From: Sequoia sempervirens
Lineage: Eukaryota > Streptophyta > Pinopsida > Cupressales > Cupressaceae
Length of the DNA stretch: 64,000 nucleotides
Assembly (NCBI GenBank): GCA_007258455.2
Contig: VDFB02254968.1
Span: forward strand, 310,001-374,000
Direction of reading: 5' to 3'
Below the pieces are notes generated by a model. That model saw only the letters and a list, made by a program, of their open reading frames with translations, ran no database searches and had not been told where the DNA came from. The position numbers and the translations under genes were made by a program. This document shows, piece by piece, positions 1 to 12,700 of this stretch. Position 1 is the stretch's first letter, and each line of letters begins with the position of its first letter.

Positions 1-1329
1 TCTTCTTTTGTAATTCATTCTATGTTCTACAAGGTCTCCTAGCTTGGGATTTCCCATTAGCTTATGGGTCGTGTAAATCCTTAAGAAAATTGGGTCTAAG
101 CACCTAAACAATAAATTAAATCATGTATGATTTGGTAATGATAACGGATTCATTAATAATACCTTAATCTAAAGAATTTGATAAATTTGATTATAAATTT
201 AACTTAGTTCCTCTTAAATTGAGAAGATAAACCCAAGATTCAAATGAGATAAGAATTTGTTCCTTAATTAACCATTCACATCTCCAAGATCTACATAGAA
301 GATATTTCCACGTCTTTTTTTATTAGGTTATAAACTATCCTTTCATATTCTAACAAATGTAGCATCATTGTACACACTCAATTTCACTTAATTTTCTTGA
401 TTCCTCTGCTTCTAAATTTTGAATCTTGATATCCATGTAAAATTTGAAATCATGATTAAATATATTAAGTTCATGCATTTTAAGTTCCACCAAATTCAAA
501 ATATTCACTTATAAACACATGGTTATAAATTAATTGGCTTGAATAATCTCCTTGGGTTCATTGCATGCCTCACTTTCCCAACTCTATTTATTAGTATATG
601 TGAAGTCTCTTATAAATTGAATAGGGTCCATTGGAAATTCTAGGTAAAACATGGATTTGACATTCAAACATGAGATCCATTATAAAATATTTTTAAACCA
701 ATACTAGTCCAACCACGCACTCAAAGATTAGCATTGTTTTCCACTAGACTTGAGTTCCTTTATAAATGAGCTTGTATAAATGTCTTATGTCTACAAAATT
801 CTCAAGAGGTTTATTATATTTCAAATATAAATATGAGAATGTGAGTTAATTATGTTTAATAAACTTCTTGCCTCCACCACTCACTGAGGAACCGCAAACT
901 TAAAATGTCTAGTTTCAAAAATGCAAGATAGCATATCAACTGACTATAATAGCTAGTACAAGTTCATAAATACCTCAGTCTTAAAACCATACTATCTAGC
1001 AAACTTGAGATTAACAAGTAAAATATAAATTTAATTTTTCATCTTGAGTTCAAGGAAATAATGGAATTCAAATATTATGCAAAACATGGATGTGACATTG
1101 TGGGTTAGTGACCTCAAGTAAAGCACTTTGGTTCCACTACACACTTGAACTTAAAATGTATTTACTAAGAAATATGAGAATATGATTTAAATGGAATTAA
1201 TAACACATCAAATTTGCAACTAGAAATGAGCCAAGATTACATGGAAATAATGTTTTTGAAGAGAAATCCATGTAATATAATCAACTCAAAAGATACACAA
1301 GAATCATAGATTCAAGAGAAATAAAAGAC
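1..1329. other. AT-rich stretch, no gene seen
   Basis: AT-rich sequence without a convincing coding region, RNA gene or repeat boundary on either strand. The next recognisable block is the decayed copia element that follows. Confidence 0.5.
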
Positions 1330-1352
1330 ATTTTGACCAAGATATTATGATT

Positions 1353-1581
1353 GTTGATGTCAACCACCTCCCAGGAGCACAACCTGCAAATAAATCTTCA
1401 CAGACGAGAGAAGCACTATGCTATTTCACTAGAGATGAAAATATATTCAAATGAAATATAGAATACATAATGTACAAGCTTTTTAAAGCCGTGAAAAATG
1501 TGATAGGTGAACAACTACCCAATATGAGAAAAAACCACCTACGTGATTAACCCTAAGTGAAAACTTAACACTACACTAACA
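1353..1581 (-). repeat. Putative copia 3' LTR with adjoining polypurine tract
   Basis: On the minus strand a TAAGGGGGG purine run (about 1582-1590) is followed at 1581 by TGTTAGTGTAG, a usual polypurine tract/LTR junction in copia elements. The inner LTR end is not defined; TTGACATCAACA near 1353 is only a candidate. No second LTR copy was found in the window. Confidence 0.3.
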
Positions 1582-2929
1582 CCCCCCTTAAGTGCAAACT
1601 TGGGGAGAATTATTATGCAAAATGAAAATGCAAGATGGGTCCCGGCTACAAGGTCATGTTAGGTACCCATTTACAACTGCAAATGCAAGAAAAATAAATC
1701 TCTCACAACAGGAGAAAAGGAGAAAAACACTGGGAAAAAACCCCTCTCCAAAAGAGAGAAAAAGAAAAACAAGATGCATGGATGGAGGACTCAGTAACAC
1801 CCCCTAAGGACTACATACATCATGCATATGTAATCAATGAGCCCCCCCCCATAAGAGGGAAAGAGAGAGGCTATATTTCCCCCCCACAATGTGTAATCAT
1901 CTACAAAAATGGTAAGTGTTTGAAGAAAAAACATGATCCAATGTCGAAAAACAACTTGTCTCCTTTTTGGAAGAAACAAAACCAAATACAAATGCAAGAA
2001 TGCTTCCCATTCTAGATAGGAATTAGCAAGTGAAATCTAAATTTAGGATGATAATGTCTCTGGAATCAACTCATGTGGACCGCCAAGACCTTGGAAGATG
2101 ATGCCACGAACCAATCAAGAACATGCCCAATCATAATAGAAGGTGACAAACAAGGTAACATTGGAAATTCATTTTGAACATTCTCCAAAGACAGAGATGG
2201 AGTGACTACAATTGTACCACAACTATCATCAAATGGGAAAATTAATCTCTCAAATGTGTTCCAAGTTTGAAATGTGAGATTCCACAAACAATGAACCAAT
2301 GTCCGACAAATAGGAATCCCAATCAGGAAGACAATGATAATCCCATTGTTTAGTAATGATGGAAGTACTTAATGAAGGTGGATCAACTATCTCTGACAAA
2401 GAATTGAGAACCTCTAAAGCAACTGCAACCTCATCTGAAGTCTCAAAACCTCCAAAGGATCACAAGAATGGTCTATCTTCTTTGAAGAACAAAGAGACAC
2501 ACTGGTATTGGAAAGAGGACCATCAAAATATGGTGAAGTATCAGGATCTCCATATGATTCTCGAATGTAATTCCAAAGAGCATAAGGGCACTCAAAATGA
2601 GCAAGTGAATCCAAAAGGTCATCATCATTTATATGCTCATAAATAACTCTAAAGACTCTAGCCTATATCCTTTCCAAATCATACACCATGCAATGTGTGC
2701 CTGTAATAGGAACTTCATTAGACAAATATGGCAATAGATTCTACTCAATAAGATGAGTGAGAATAAAATCATTCCATTGCCTAAAGTTCCCTTTCTCCAA
2801 AGAAACCATTATAACTGATTCTTCAAAATTTTCAAAGATAGTCCTTTCACCAGTATAAAAACTTCCAAAAAAGAATTACAAAGTTATAAAACCTGATTTT
2901 GTGCAAAAACTATACCATTCAAGCACCAT

Positions 2930-3640
2930 GATCTTCGAGGCACAAGAATCCACATAATTTCCAAGCACAAACCACCTCACAGAGCACACCAAGATTTCTA
3001 AATGTTGTATAGATTCTAAATGTTGTATAGATTTCTCTCATCCATAGGGATCCAAATATTGTACCTTCCACACCAACACCATATCCAATTAGGATGTACA
3101 CATAATTGTCTTATTATCCAACTTTGAGCACTTCTCCTTAGACACATGAGCATGTGTCTCACAATCAAAAATGTGAAGATGTTGCAATGAAGGATGTATT
3201 CCCATCCAATCCTCCATAAGTTGTATCCATAAGAGTTGATTTATGAGACATGTTAACCAGGTAACAAGTTGTAATAACCACTTCTACCTATAAATTATAC
3301 TCCAAGCTAACCCCACTAAGCATACTCATATCCCTCTCCATCAATGTCATATTCCTTCTCTATGCAACTCTATTTGTCTAATATGTATATGAATTTTTCG
3401 TATGTCTCTCTATCCTATGCTCCTTATAAAATTTATCAAAATCTATTGAACAAAACTCACAACATTGTCAATTCTCAAAATCCCAATCTTCCTACTAAAC
3501 TAATTTTCTATATGAGCCAAGTAAAATCTATAAAACAATTAAAGACTTCATATTTACTTCTAAGGAAATACAGATATTTCCTTTCAAAATAGTCATCTAT
3601 GAAAGATACATAAGGGTAAATGCAAGAAGATGAGTCCACG
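2930..3640 (-). pseudogene. Copia integrase remnant
   Basis: The minus strand encodes a degenerate integrase core. Around 3600-3520 it reads SFIDDY, a bulky hydrophobic stretch and YEVFNCF, matching the first Asp block of copia integrases (pattern TFIDDYSRK...YFLK.K.EVF). Frame changes follow. Near 3101-3040 a second match (FIGYGVGVEG followed by a DP-like tract) corresponds to the end of the integrase C-terminal region. Many stops and indels make it certainly non-functional. It belongs with the protease remnant upstream on the same strand. Confidence 0.55.
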
Positions 3641-3712
3641 AAACGTGGAAGTTTTTGTCTTAGAAAAAAATTCGAAATCGGTTTCAAGAAAACAGGGTCC
3701 CGTTTTTTAATA

Positions 3713-3762
3713 AATGGGATCTTGTTTAGGTTTGGGGTCCCAAGCCTAAACGAGATCCCATT
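3713..3762. repeat. 18-bp inverted repeat with 14-nt spacer
   Basis: The arms 3713-3730 and 3745-3762 are complementary at 17 of 18 positions. The spacer is itself nearly symmetrical (TTGGG...CCCAA), so the whole 50 bp could form a long hairpin. It sits in low-complexity sequence rich in GGAAATTTC/GAAATTTCC motifs, within the block that separates the two copia A coding remnants. Confidence 0.6.
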
Positions 3763-4969
3763 TTGAAAATTTTCCAAAAATGGAAATTTCTATTTTGGAA
3801 ACTTTTCAAAAATAGGGTCCTGCTTTTGAATTTTCCAAAATGGAAATTTCCATTTTTGGCAATTTTTGATACGGGATCTCATTTTAGAACGGGATCCTGT
3901 TTTTTAAAAATATGAATTTTTGGTTGGGTTTGTGCTTTGTTTCTTGATTCGGCAAAAGCATTAGGGATCTGAACCTAGGCCTTCAACCTAGTTTGACCTG
4001 CAAGTTGAAGGTCTTGACAATGTCACAAAAAAATAGTGACTTTGGACATATGGCTGAAGAGTTTTTTGCATAATTTTTTGATGAAATTAAAATCCATTAT
4101 AGATGAGACAATGTAGATTCCAAATATGTATTTTTTTTACAATTGGATTAGTTTTTCTATTTTTCAATTAACTTTTGATAAAACTGGTCCATAAACTTGA
4201 AATATCAGGGTTTTTTACTATTTTAAAAACTTTTTATTAAAATATTATTTTGTAAAAAAAATTGCACAGAAATGTACTTCAAACAATTCTTTTCAATTTC
4301 AAAAAAAAATCAAAAAATAATAAGTTTAGGTCAACTTATGAGTGGCATACACAATGATTTTTCAAAATGACAAATATGGCTAATAAAAATTTAACAAAAA
4401 AAAATATTCAATAAAAAATTACAAAAAAATATTGAAAACATGCTTCAGTGAGTTACAAACCTTTTCCCAAAAGGATTTAGAAAAATACGATAATTTAGGT
4501 CAAAATATGGATGACGTACACATGCATGGTATGGTAAAAAAAAGTGACTTTTAAACAGTGGTTTTTAGAAATGCCTATTGAAAATCAATTTGTAGCATCT
4601 GGGTATTGAAATAAATTACATATTTGGAAACTAGACTCTGAGTACTACATTTTATGATCAGTGACTTTTTTCAAGATTTCATATCTAAGTGCTTCAAATT
4701 TTAAAGTCAAATGTGTCAAATTCTGAAAATCAAGGAAAACACTTCCACCTTTTGGCCAAAAAGTGGACTCAACTTCTTGCCAGCACCGATAATACAAAGG
4801 TTTTGAAATAGAATAAACATTTATGTACAATACCAAAAACATATAAATGAATTGATTCCAACACCCTACAAGATTTTTGAAAAGTATAATAAAACTAAAT
4901 GTGATTTTGTTTAGCATATATGTAATTTTCACAAAAATCAAACTCAAGACTACAACCATTTATACCCTC
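3763..4969. other. Non-coding AT-rich block inside copia A
   Basis: No gene seen. The first part repeats variants of a GAAAATTTCCAAAAATGG theme on both strands, reminiscent of tracts in the family X LTRs further right. The rest is AT-rich. It separates protease and integrase parts that would normally be adjacent, so it is probably a later insertion; no target duplication was found. Confidence 0.35.
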
Positions 4970-5640
4970 TACAAGATTCTTATTTTTCAAGGTCCTTAGA
5001 CCTTTCTCACCTAGAAAACCCATTGTCTAATGACGCAACATTATCTTCTCTACAAGTAACTTAGTATCTAAAGAAAGACCACCCTTTGGTATCCACAAAG
5101 TACAACCATCAAAAGTAGATGCAACACTCCTCGTTTCCAGTTTCAATGGTGAAAGTGTATATTCTATAGATATCCTCACTATAGCAATAGAAGAGCTATT
5201 GCACTAAATGATGCCTACATCCAATTGAAACAAAGTGCCCACACCTTAGTGAACACCATAGCTCCTCACAGCATCTTACACTCTCCATTAAAGAACACAA
5301 CTTGCACACCCACATCATTAAAATTCTTGACTAAAAGTAGGCTTTGTACAAAACCAAGGAAATGCAAACCTCCATTGATCCCCTTCACATTTCCATTAGG
5401 GAATAAAATCAAAACTCTTCCATAGCCAACAATCTTCAAGTGAGAGTCTTCAAAGTATGTGCCTTCCTACCACCACATTCTTCGTACTTTGAAAACCAAC
5501 CTTGATGTGAGATCATGTGAAAGGAAGCTCTAAAATCTCTCAACCACACAACTTTCGATGCATGTGTTGTTAAGGCCATGACAAAAGCATCACCATCATC
5601 CTAAGATTTTTCAAATTCATAATCTAAATCATTTTTCTTT
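4970..5640 (-). pseudogene. Copia gag end / protease / GAG-pre-integrase remnant
   Basis: On the minus strand from about 5640: a lysine-rich tract, then a broken retropepsin-like block with ASFHM and GWFSKYE (family pattern DSGAS.HM....WFS.Y), then fragments matching the hydrophobic protease C-terminus. Near 5010-4975 a block reading GFLGERGLRTLKNK corresponds to the GAG-pre-integrase pattern (LGH.SE.GL..L). Frameshifts and stops occur every few dozen residues. The catalytic DSG reads as DFRA here, so the protease would be dead in any frame. Confidence 0.55.
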
Positions 5641-6259
5641 TTCTTTTTCTTCTCCTTGAAATCTCTTTTGAAATAACTAGACTATAATAAGATAGTTTGA
5701 ATTGGAGGATTACATTTAATGTATGTACTTCTTATAGCATCTATAAGACTCTTAACTTATAAGATTTATCATTATAATATAAAATGAAAGATAATTTATA
5801 AAGTTTAACTTTATAAATAAATTACTTATTTATTAATTAAATTTATAATCAAAAGTTATAACATGAAAGGTTGTGACGTATTCACCAATCCCTTAGATTG
5901 TTGTAAACAAAGGAAATCATGGTGAAAGGATATGTTACATTGTGAATACATGACATATATTGGTATATGCAAGAGGCATAACTACATGAGAGGTTTGTTA
6001 ATGAATGCATTGTTTGTGCATGTGAGGTCATCGTAGAGAGAAAGGGAGGAAGAAGATACTATAAATTTCAAATTTGTGATATGTTTGTGGATATAAATAG
6101 TATTATAAGTTTCTTAAAATAATGGATGATTTTTATGGGATTTTTATGGACAATGGTTTTCCACATATAAACAATGTGCTCTTTGTGTAGTTTTTTTTAC
6201 TTTTGTATTGTTTTCTATTTATTTCATAATTTTTTGCCAGTAGATCTTGGTTTTGAATA
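5641..6259. other. AT-rich stretch between two copia remnants
   Basis: No coding region seen. The last 150 bp before 6260 contain a TATA-like ATATAAATAG and a T-rich tail, as expected for the end of a copia 5' LTR, but they do not visibly match the putative 3' LTR of copia B at 9396. Confidence 0.35.
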
Positions 6260-6271
6260 TGATATCAAAGC
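6260..6271 (+). other. Putative primer-binding site of copia B
   Basis: TGATATCAAAGC matches the plant initiator-tRNA-Met primer-binding consensus TGGTATCAGAGC at 10 of 12 positions. It lies upstream of the copia B coding remnant on the same strand. Confidence 0.5.
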
Positions 6272-6739
6272 TACTTCAGTCTTTATTAATCATTTTACAG
6301 GTATAATAGTCGCATTAAATAATTATGGTTGAATTCAATTAAAATCATTTGTTCAGATTTTAGTTTAAACTTGTTTTAGGTGGCTCGAATGAAATTACAC
6401 TAGCTTCTTCAATAGAATCCACCTATTAGTGTGATTTCAGATTAACCATCTAAACAAATTAAATCTTAAAATGTGTTGTTTAAACTTACCCGCTTCAACA
6501 CCTCATTTCGTTGATGGGCAAATTAGTCATTACCATGGTGGGGATGGGCGGAGCAAAGAAAGACATTTTCTCTCCAAAACATTTTTGACAGAATCAAAGA
6601 AAGGATGCTGGAAAGGATTTAGAGGCAATGGTTGTGGAGTTTTTGAGAAAAAAAATGTAGTCTGTTGTGATAAAATTGTCAGAATTCCAATCATGGTCCC
6701 CTTTAAAAAAACAACTATTTTCTTCCCTATCACTGTGTT

Positions 6740-9360
6740 CTCCTCCTCAGTTGAAGACAGATAATCATGAGGTGTTCAAGGGTTGTTCTCTTGGGAAATA
6801 TGCCAAGACCAATTTTCCAAGCAATGACACTAGATCCAAAGGGATTTTGGATCTTGTACACTCAGATGTGTGTGGGCCCATGATAATAGTATCCTTGAAT
6901 TGGTACGAGTATTATGTTACTTTCATTGATGACTTCTCTAGGAAGACATGGATATATTTTCTAAAGAATAAAGATGAGGTCTTCAGTAGGTTCAAAGAGT
7001 TTAAGGATCTCGTGGAGAACCAAACTGGGAGGAAGATCAAGATACTGAGGTCTGATAATGGAGCTGAGCTGAGTATACCTCGAATGCCTTCAAATATTTT
7101 TGTGCTCAGTAAGGTATCAAGAAAGAGTTGACAGTTCCAGACAACCCTCAGCAAAATGGGGTTGCTAAACAGAAAAATGGGGCTATAGTTGGAGCAGCCA
7201 AGGCCATGCTTCATGATCAGGATCTACCTTTGTTCTTATGGGAAAAAGCTTGCAATACAACAGTGTATTTGCAGAATAGGAGCCCTCACAAAGTGTTGGG
7301 AAAACTGACTCCAAAAGAGGCATTCATCGGTAAGAAACCAGATTGGAGCACATTCACATCTTTGGATGCCTAGTGTATTGTCACATTCCTATGGAGAAGA
7401 GAACCAAGTTGGAACCAACTGCAGAGAAGGGTATCCTTGTTGGGTATAGTGAAACTTCTAAGGCCTATCGGGTTTACATTCTTGCCCTTAGGAAAATAGT
7501 TGTTCGTAGAGATGTGAAGTTCGAGGAAGAGAGGGCTTTTCAAAAATCTAACAACTTGATGAATGAGGAGGAACAATCACCCATGATTGAGGTAGCACAA
7601 ATTCCTCAAACTTCAGTAACACAAGCTAGAGAGCAGAGCAAGCAAGTCGAGCAAACTAATCAGAAGGAGTCCAACAAATAATTCCTCAGTCTAAGATTCC
7701 TATTATTGAGAAGAGGAGAAATAGGGCGGCTGAGCACACACTGAGAGAGGCCCAGGAATATGTTGGTGATCCACAAGATTTAGTCAGATAGAGAAAGGCT
7801 CCCAAATTTTATTCTGAGTATGTGGTACTTATGAGTGAATTAATTGAAGTAGAGCCTTCCAACTTTCAAGAGATGTCCCAACACCAAGTATGGAGGGATG
7901 CCATGTTGGAAGAGTATTCTTCCATCATGAAGAACAGTGTGTGGGAGGTAGTACCACAACCAAAAGGTAATTTTGTAGTGGGATCGAGATGGTTGTATAA
8001 GGTTAAGCATGCTACAAATGGTAGTGTGGAAAATTTCAAAGCCCGATTTGTGGCTAAGGGGTTTTCTCAAAAGGAAAGGATTGACTATGATGAGACTTTC
8101 ACTCTAGTAGCCAGGCACTCATCCATAAGAACTATCATTTCTATAGCAGCACAGATGGGTTGGACGATTCACCAGATGGATGTAAAGATAGCCTTTCTCA
8201 ATGGAGTAATTGAGGAAGAGATTTACATAGAACAACCAAAAGGATTTGAAGCACATGGGAGGGATTCTCATGTACATGCAAGTTGAAAAGAGAATTGTAT
8301 GGGATCAAACAGGCTCCCAAGGTGTGGTATTCACATATTGACAGTTACTTGTAAAGCATGGGCTTCATCAAGAGTGAGGTAGATCCAAACTTGTACTTTG
8401 TTCAGGTGAAGGGAAAACTTCTCATATTGGTGTTGTATGTTGATGACTTGTTTCTCATAGGGTCAGAGGAGCTCATAGCACACTGCAAGCGAGATCTTGC
8501 AGGAGAGTTTGAAATGAAGGACTTGGGGTTGATGTACCACTTTCTAGGATTGGAGTTGTGGAAAAAAGAGGAAGAAATCTTCCTTGGACAAGGGAAGTAC
8601 TTAATTATATCTTGAAGCAATTCAAGATGGAGAATTGTAAGCCCATGTCTACGCCACTTGTGACCAACTAGAAAAAGATTGATGCTTCTAGATCAAAGGC
8701 AGTGAACCCAACTTTATACAGACAGTTGATAGGCTCTCTTATGTATCTGGTCAAACCAGGACAGACATTTGTTTTGCAATGAACTCACTTAGTCTATTTA
8801 TGGTGGAACCTAAACGTGTGCACTGGATAGCTGTGAAGCATGTTTTGAGGTATCTCTAAGGCACAGTTGATTATGGGTTGAAGTATGTTCAGCAGGATGG
8901 AGTGAAGCTCGAGGGGTTTATCGATGCAAATTGGGTAGGCAATACAGCTGACCGAAAGAGCACTTCAGGGTGCAATTCCAATTTAAGATCAAGAGAAATC
9001 TCTTGGTACAGCAAGAAATAGAAGTCAGTTGCACTGAGTTCTACAGAGGCTGAGTATATGGCAACCAGTATGGCTACATGTGAGGCTATCTGGCTTTGAA
9101 AAATTTTAGTTGGGCTCTTTAATCAGGAGCTAGATCCTACAGTCATTTACTGTGATAATCAGAGTTGTATCAAACTCTCTGAGAATCCAGTGTTTCATGA
9201 CAAGTCAAAGCACATTGAGATCAAGTACCACTTCATCAGAGATTATGTGGAGAAGGGGACAGTGAAGCTCCAATACATTCCTACGGATGAACAGCTAACA
9301 GATATCCTAACCAAGGCCTTGATGAAGAGTAAATTTGAATTCTTTAGGGATAAGTCAAGG
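6740..9360 (+). pseudogene. Copia B pol remnant: integrase, RT, RNase H
   Basis: Frame-shifted blocks in order: GAG-pre-integrase (FKGCSLGKYAKTNFP, about 6775-6820); integrase first Asp (HSDVCGP, then FIDDFSRKTW, about 6860-6950) and second Asp (RSDNGAE, about 7050-7070); RPQQNG-like block DNPQQNGVA (about 7137); reverse transcriptase from about 7870 with MDVKIAFLNG (about 8175) and the catalytic YVDDL (about 8438); RNase H with SSTEAEYMA (about 9040-9065), CDNQS (about 9152) and the family end DILTKAL (about 9300). There are at least five frameshifts and several in-frame stops, so no active polyprotein can be made. Seen: motifs and breaks. Known: their assignment to copia pol. Confidence 0.85.
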
Positions 9361-9395
9361 GTGTTGTTCAGAACGCCTTCCTCACTAAGAGGGAG

Positions 9396-9795
9396 TGTTG
9401 ATTTTTTCCGTACCTCAAAAGGTGGAGTGTGGAGTTGTTTTAAAACAACTCGAGTTGGATTTTCAACAACAACTAATTTTTTTATTCATTAATAGAATGA
9501 TTTTGGTTTGTGAGGTTGAGATAAGACTGAGAGTGATTTTATGTGTGATTTAAAGCTAAGTAATGTAAGGAAAGTTTCTTTTCTTGCACGTTGATTTAAA
9601 ACAGTTGAGGCTATATATGTAAGATTGTTGTAACAAATCAGTATTGAATTTTCAAAAGGAAAGTTTGTTGTTAGGCTAAATAGAAGATCCAACATTTGCA
9701 AGTTTTTCCCCACACTGGGGTTTCCTGGATATATCTATGTAATTGTGTATTTGTGATTGGCTTCTTGTTATTTTTGTTTCTGTTGTTATTAGTCA
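9396..9795 (+). repeat. Putative 3' LTR of copia B
   Basis: Starts TGTTGA immediately after a purine tract, has a TATATAT box near 9613 and an AACA-rich, GT-rich 3' part with a small inverted repeat CCCCACACTGGGG. The end is uncertain: TTATTAGTCA at 9795 is only the best CA end seen. Confidence 0.4.
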
Positions 9796-12700
9796 TTAAA
9801 TAATGCAATGTATTAATTGTTTTAAATCATATAGATAAATTGTTTTGATTCTATTACGTGAAATTATTTTGCAATTAATCTATAGTTGGGTTATAATAAA
9901 TTAACAAGTCATATACTAGATAAACTTGCCTTCTTAAAATATGGTCAGGGCTTTAAAACTTCATGTTTTTATTGCTTGTTATTTCTTGTTTTTGTGTTAT
10001 GATCTTTTGTAACCTTAGGTGTGAATTCATGTTTGTATTTCACTCCTTTATTACCATTTGGTGGGGTTTGTATTGTTTTACTGTCAAAATATTATTGGAC
10101 ATGTTTTGTGGTTTGTGAAAAGTTGAACCAATTGTTAGTTCTCTAACTAGTTTGAATAGAGTAAGGAGGTGTACCAATAGATTGACAAATTCAAATAACA
10201 AAATGAAGTCCAATTACCTTAACTTCGATTCTTCTTTGACTCATTTGTATTAATAGAGGAGAGTAGTATATATCCTGCTTTTTTCCAAGTCTCTTTGGCC
10301 CTATAAATACATCACTATGATGCTCAATTTATTATATTTTGTGCATAAGCTGACAATGATCTTGAATACTATCATCAATAAACATACCTCAATCCGTAAT
10401 GGTTTAGACAGCTCGCAATTCAATCATCGATACTCCTTAAACTGGATGTGGGTCTACGTTCCTCATCCTCCTAATTTAAAAAGCTTTTCACCTTTCTAAA
10501 CCAATCCTTACAGATATTTTGACTGTTACCCATAAACTTGCATACCAAACCCATCAACTTGCATGCCAAATTTCGAATTGAAAGCTTAAGCTCTCGTATT
10601 TAAAAACAAGCTCTAAGAGTCAATTTAAAACATATTAAAAAGAAGAATCACGATCAAGAAGATTCAATTGATAATCTAAGAGTCGATTTAAAACATATTA
10701 AAAAGCTTTGTCGAGAGCAACACTAAACTTTTATATCCCAGATATTACATTAGGCATTTGCATCTTTTGTCTGTGTCTTCGATCATTGTGAAACTCACTC
10801 AAAAAATATATGACTCACTATTCAAGAGAGTTTCATACTTTCCCCTACATAAGAACGTTTCAACAGAGGCTGAAATCACAGGCAGACAAAGCGTTCAGAA
10901 ACAAAAATGCAGGTGCAGCCAAGTACCAAATAGGTCGGAAATCACGGAACAGATTCGTCATGACTACCCGCACGCAGACAAAGTAGTCCAAGTCTTTTGT
11001 AAAGACAGTTCCCGATCATTTACTCAAAATCCAACACCAGATAATTTTTCAGTGAGAAAATTCAAAATTGTGAATAATTTATGCAGTTCTTATATGCAGC
11101 CAATGCACATGATAATTACAATATATTGCCATCTTAAACTAGTTGTAGAAAAACCCAGCAATCTTTCAGTAATTCCAAAGCTGTCTTACAAAGCATTTAT
11201 GTCTTATATGTCAGGGTTTATCATTTAAATTATCTTTTAAAGGCTATTTTAGACTACTCGTCCTATATAAATTCACCGTCAAGCAATGCATAGCATCAGA
11301 AATAGACAAAAGAGTAGAAGCATACCGAGGACAAAAGATTGCAAAACCAGCATTGTAAGTTTTCCAGATTCTATCACTGTATTATCCATGGATGGAAATT
11401 GACAGCCATCTATACCTGTCAAAGGAAAATTCTAAGCCAGTTGAAAGTTGTAACTGCATTCCAATTTAAATTTTCAGTAAAACTGTAAGTACAGAGTATA
11501 ATTTTTAATGTTTTCCTTTACTGAATTTTTTTAAATATAACAGAAGCCCTCACAGAGCTGCACTCGAATAAGCTCATACAATTTGTTTTGGACCATTTGC
11601 AAAAGAACACGTTCTTGATGAAAAAATACTTGACTACTGCATTAACAAAATTCATATCAAATAAGCCACAATCAAGAAGATATCCTTAGTAGCAGATCAA
11701 GGGTTTTTCATCAGTTTAACCTATATAGCAAGGTGCAGATTGAATGCCCTGTTAAAAACTATCTAATTTTGAATGTGTCCAACATCTTCAATCAATCAGG
11801 AATCAACTTCCCTCTTGAAATTGATGTTTTAATTAAATGATGTAAAATATTATAAAAGATAAGATGAATGATAAGGTAAATCAAAGAAAGAGTGGCAAGG
11901 TTTCCAGCTATTTGGCAAGCCATTAATCTACCGACTGTTATAAATTAGTGGCAAGATTAAAGATAAAAACATTTTTGGCATTTCAAATCTGCCCAAGCCC
12001 CAAAACAAAAATCTAAGGTCTTTTGGACTTTTATTTGTCAAACTTACAGTTACAGTTAAGTAAAATTACAGCTGGTCGGGGTTCAGACCTAGGGTGAAGC
12101 AGTAACACGCTGGCCCAGTGTCAAAGAGATCCTCCACTCAAAACCCACAGGTGCCCCTTTCACCCATATTCTGAGAAAAATGGAGAAAGCATTCCATTAC
12201 AATACAGACTGACCGGCAGTGATAAATAATGAACATTATATGATTGTATTTGTGACGTATAATAGTGGGCTCTGTCTCCCCATGTTTAAAAAAAAAGACA
12301 ATTAATATAAAAACTGTGATTTCATAGCCCCTGGCTTAAAAAAGCTTTGCCGTGCCAAAAAAGAAATGATGGCTAGTGAAAGGCTACCAAGGCAAAAAAT
12401 AATAGTATTTTATGGTCTAAAAACTTAAAAGTAGGTCACATCCAGTCAAATTACAGGCCTGCCAGGACCACGATTTATTAATTAAAGATTTTAGATTTTC
12501 AGTTGCACATAATATCATGTATTTGGATACCAATGTGTAGTGTTATTAGTTCCAACATTTTGTGCCTTCTTCAAGAAAATCACAATCTATTAATTTTAAA
12601 ATTTTCCAGAGAGTTTTCGATTTCATCAAATGTCTTTTCAACATTCAAAATGCCAATATTCATAATAGCTACTAGTGGGACTAGAACGATGATAGAAATT

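Larger units (their letters stand above)
1330..5640 (-). mobile_element. Decayed Ty1/copia retrotransposon A (minus strand)
   Basis: Reading the minus strand from high to low coordinates gives gag end/protease and GAG-pre-integrase remnants (about 5640-4970), then an integrase remnant (about 3640-2930), then a purine tract and a TGTTAG start typical of a copia 3' LTR at 1581. All coding parts are full of stops and frameshifts. The reverse transcriptase and RNase H expected between integrase and LTR are not recognisable, and about 1.3 kb of foreign-looking, hairpin-rich sequence lies between the protease and integrase parts. Both outer ends are approximate. Seen: short family motifs in the right order and strand. 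Inferred: that they belong to one original insertion. Confidence 0.5.
6260..9795 (+). mobile_element. Decayed Ty1/copia retrotransposon B (plus strand)
   Basis: From left to right on the plus strand: primer-binding site, a shortened leader and gag area (gag itself not recognisable), GAG-pre-integrase, integrase, reverse transcriptase, RNase H, a short purine tract (AAGAGGGAG, 9387-9395) and a TGTTGA start of a 3' LTR at 9396. The order integrase before reverse transcriptase defines the copia type. The left LTR cannot be matched to the right one, so the left end may be deleted or replaced. The right end is approximate. Confidence 0.75.

Noticed and set aside
10758..11228. 156-codon open frame
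   Set aside because: No family motif, no splice partners, and composition like the flanking non-coding DNA.
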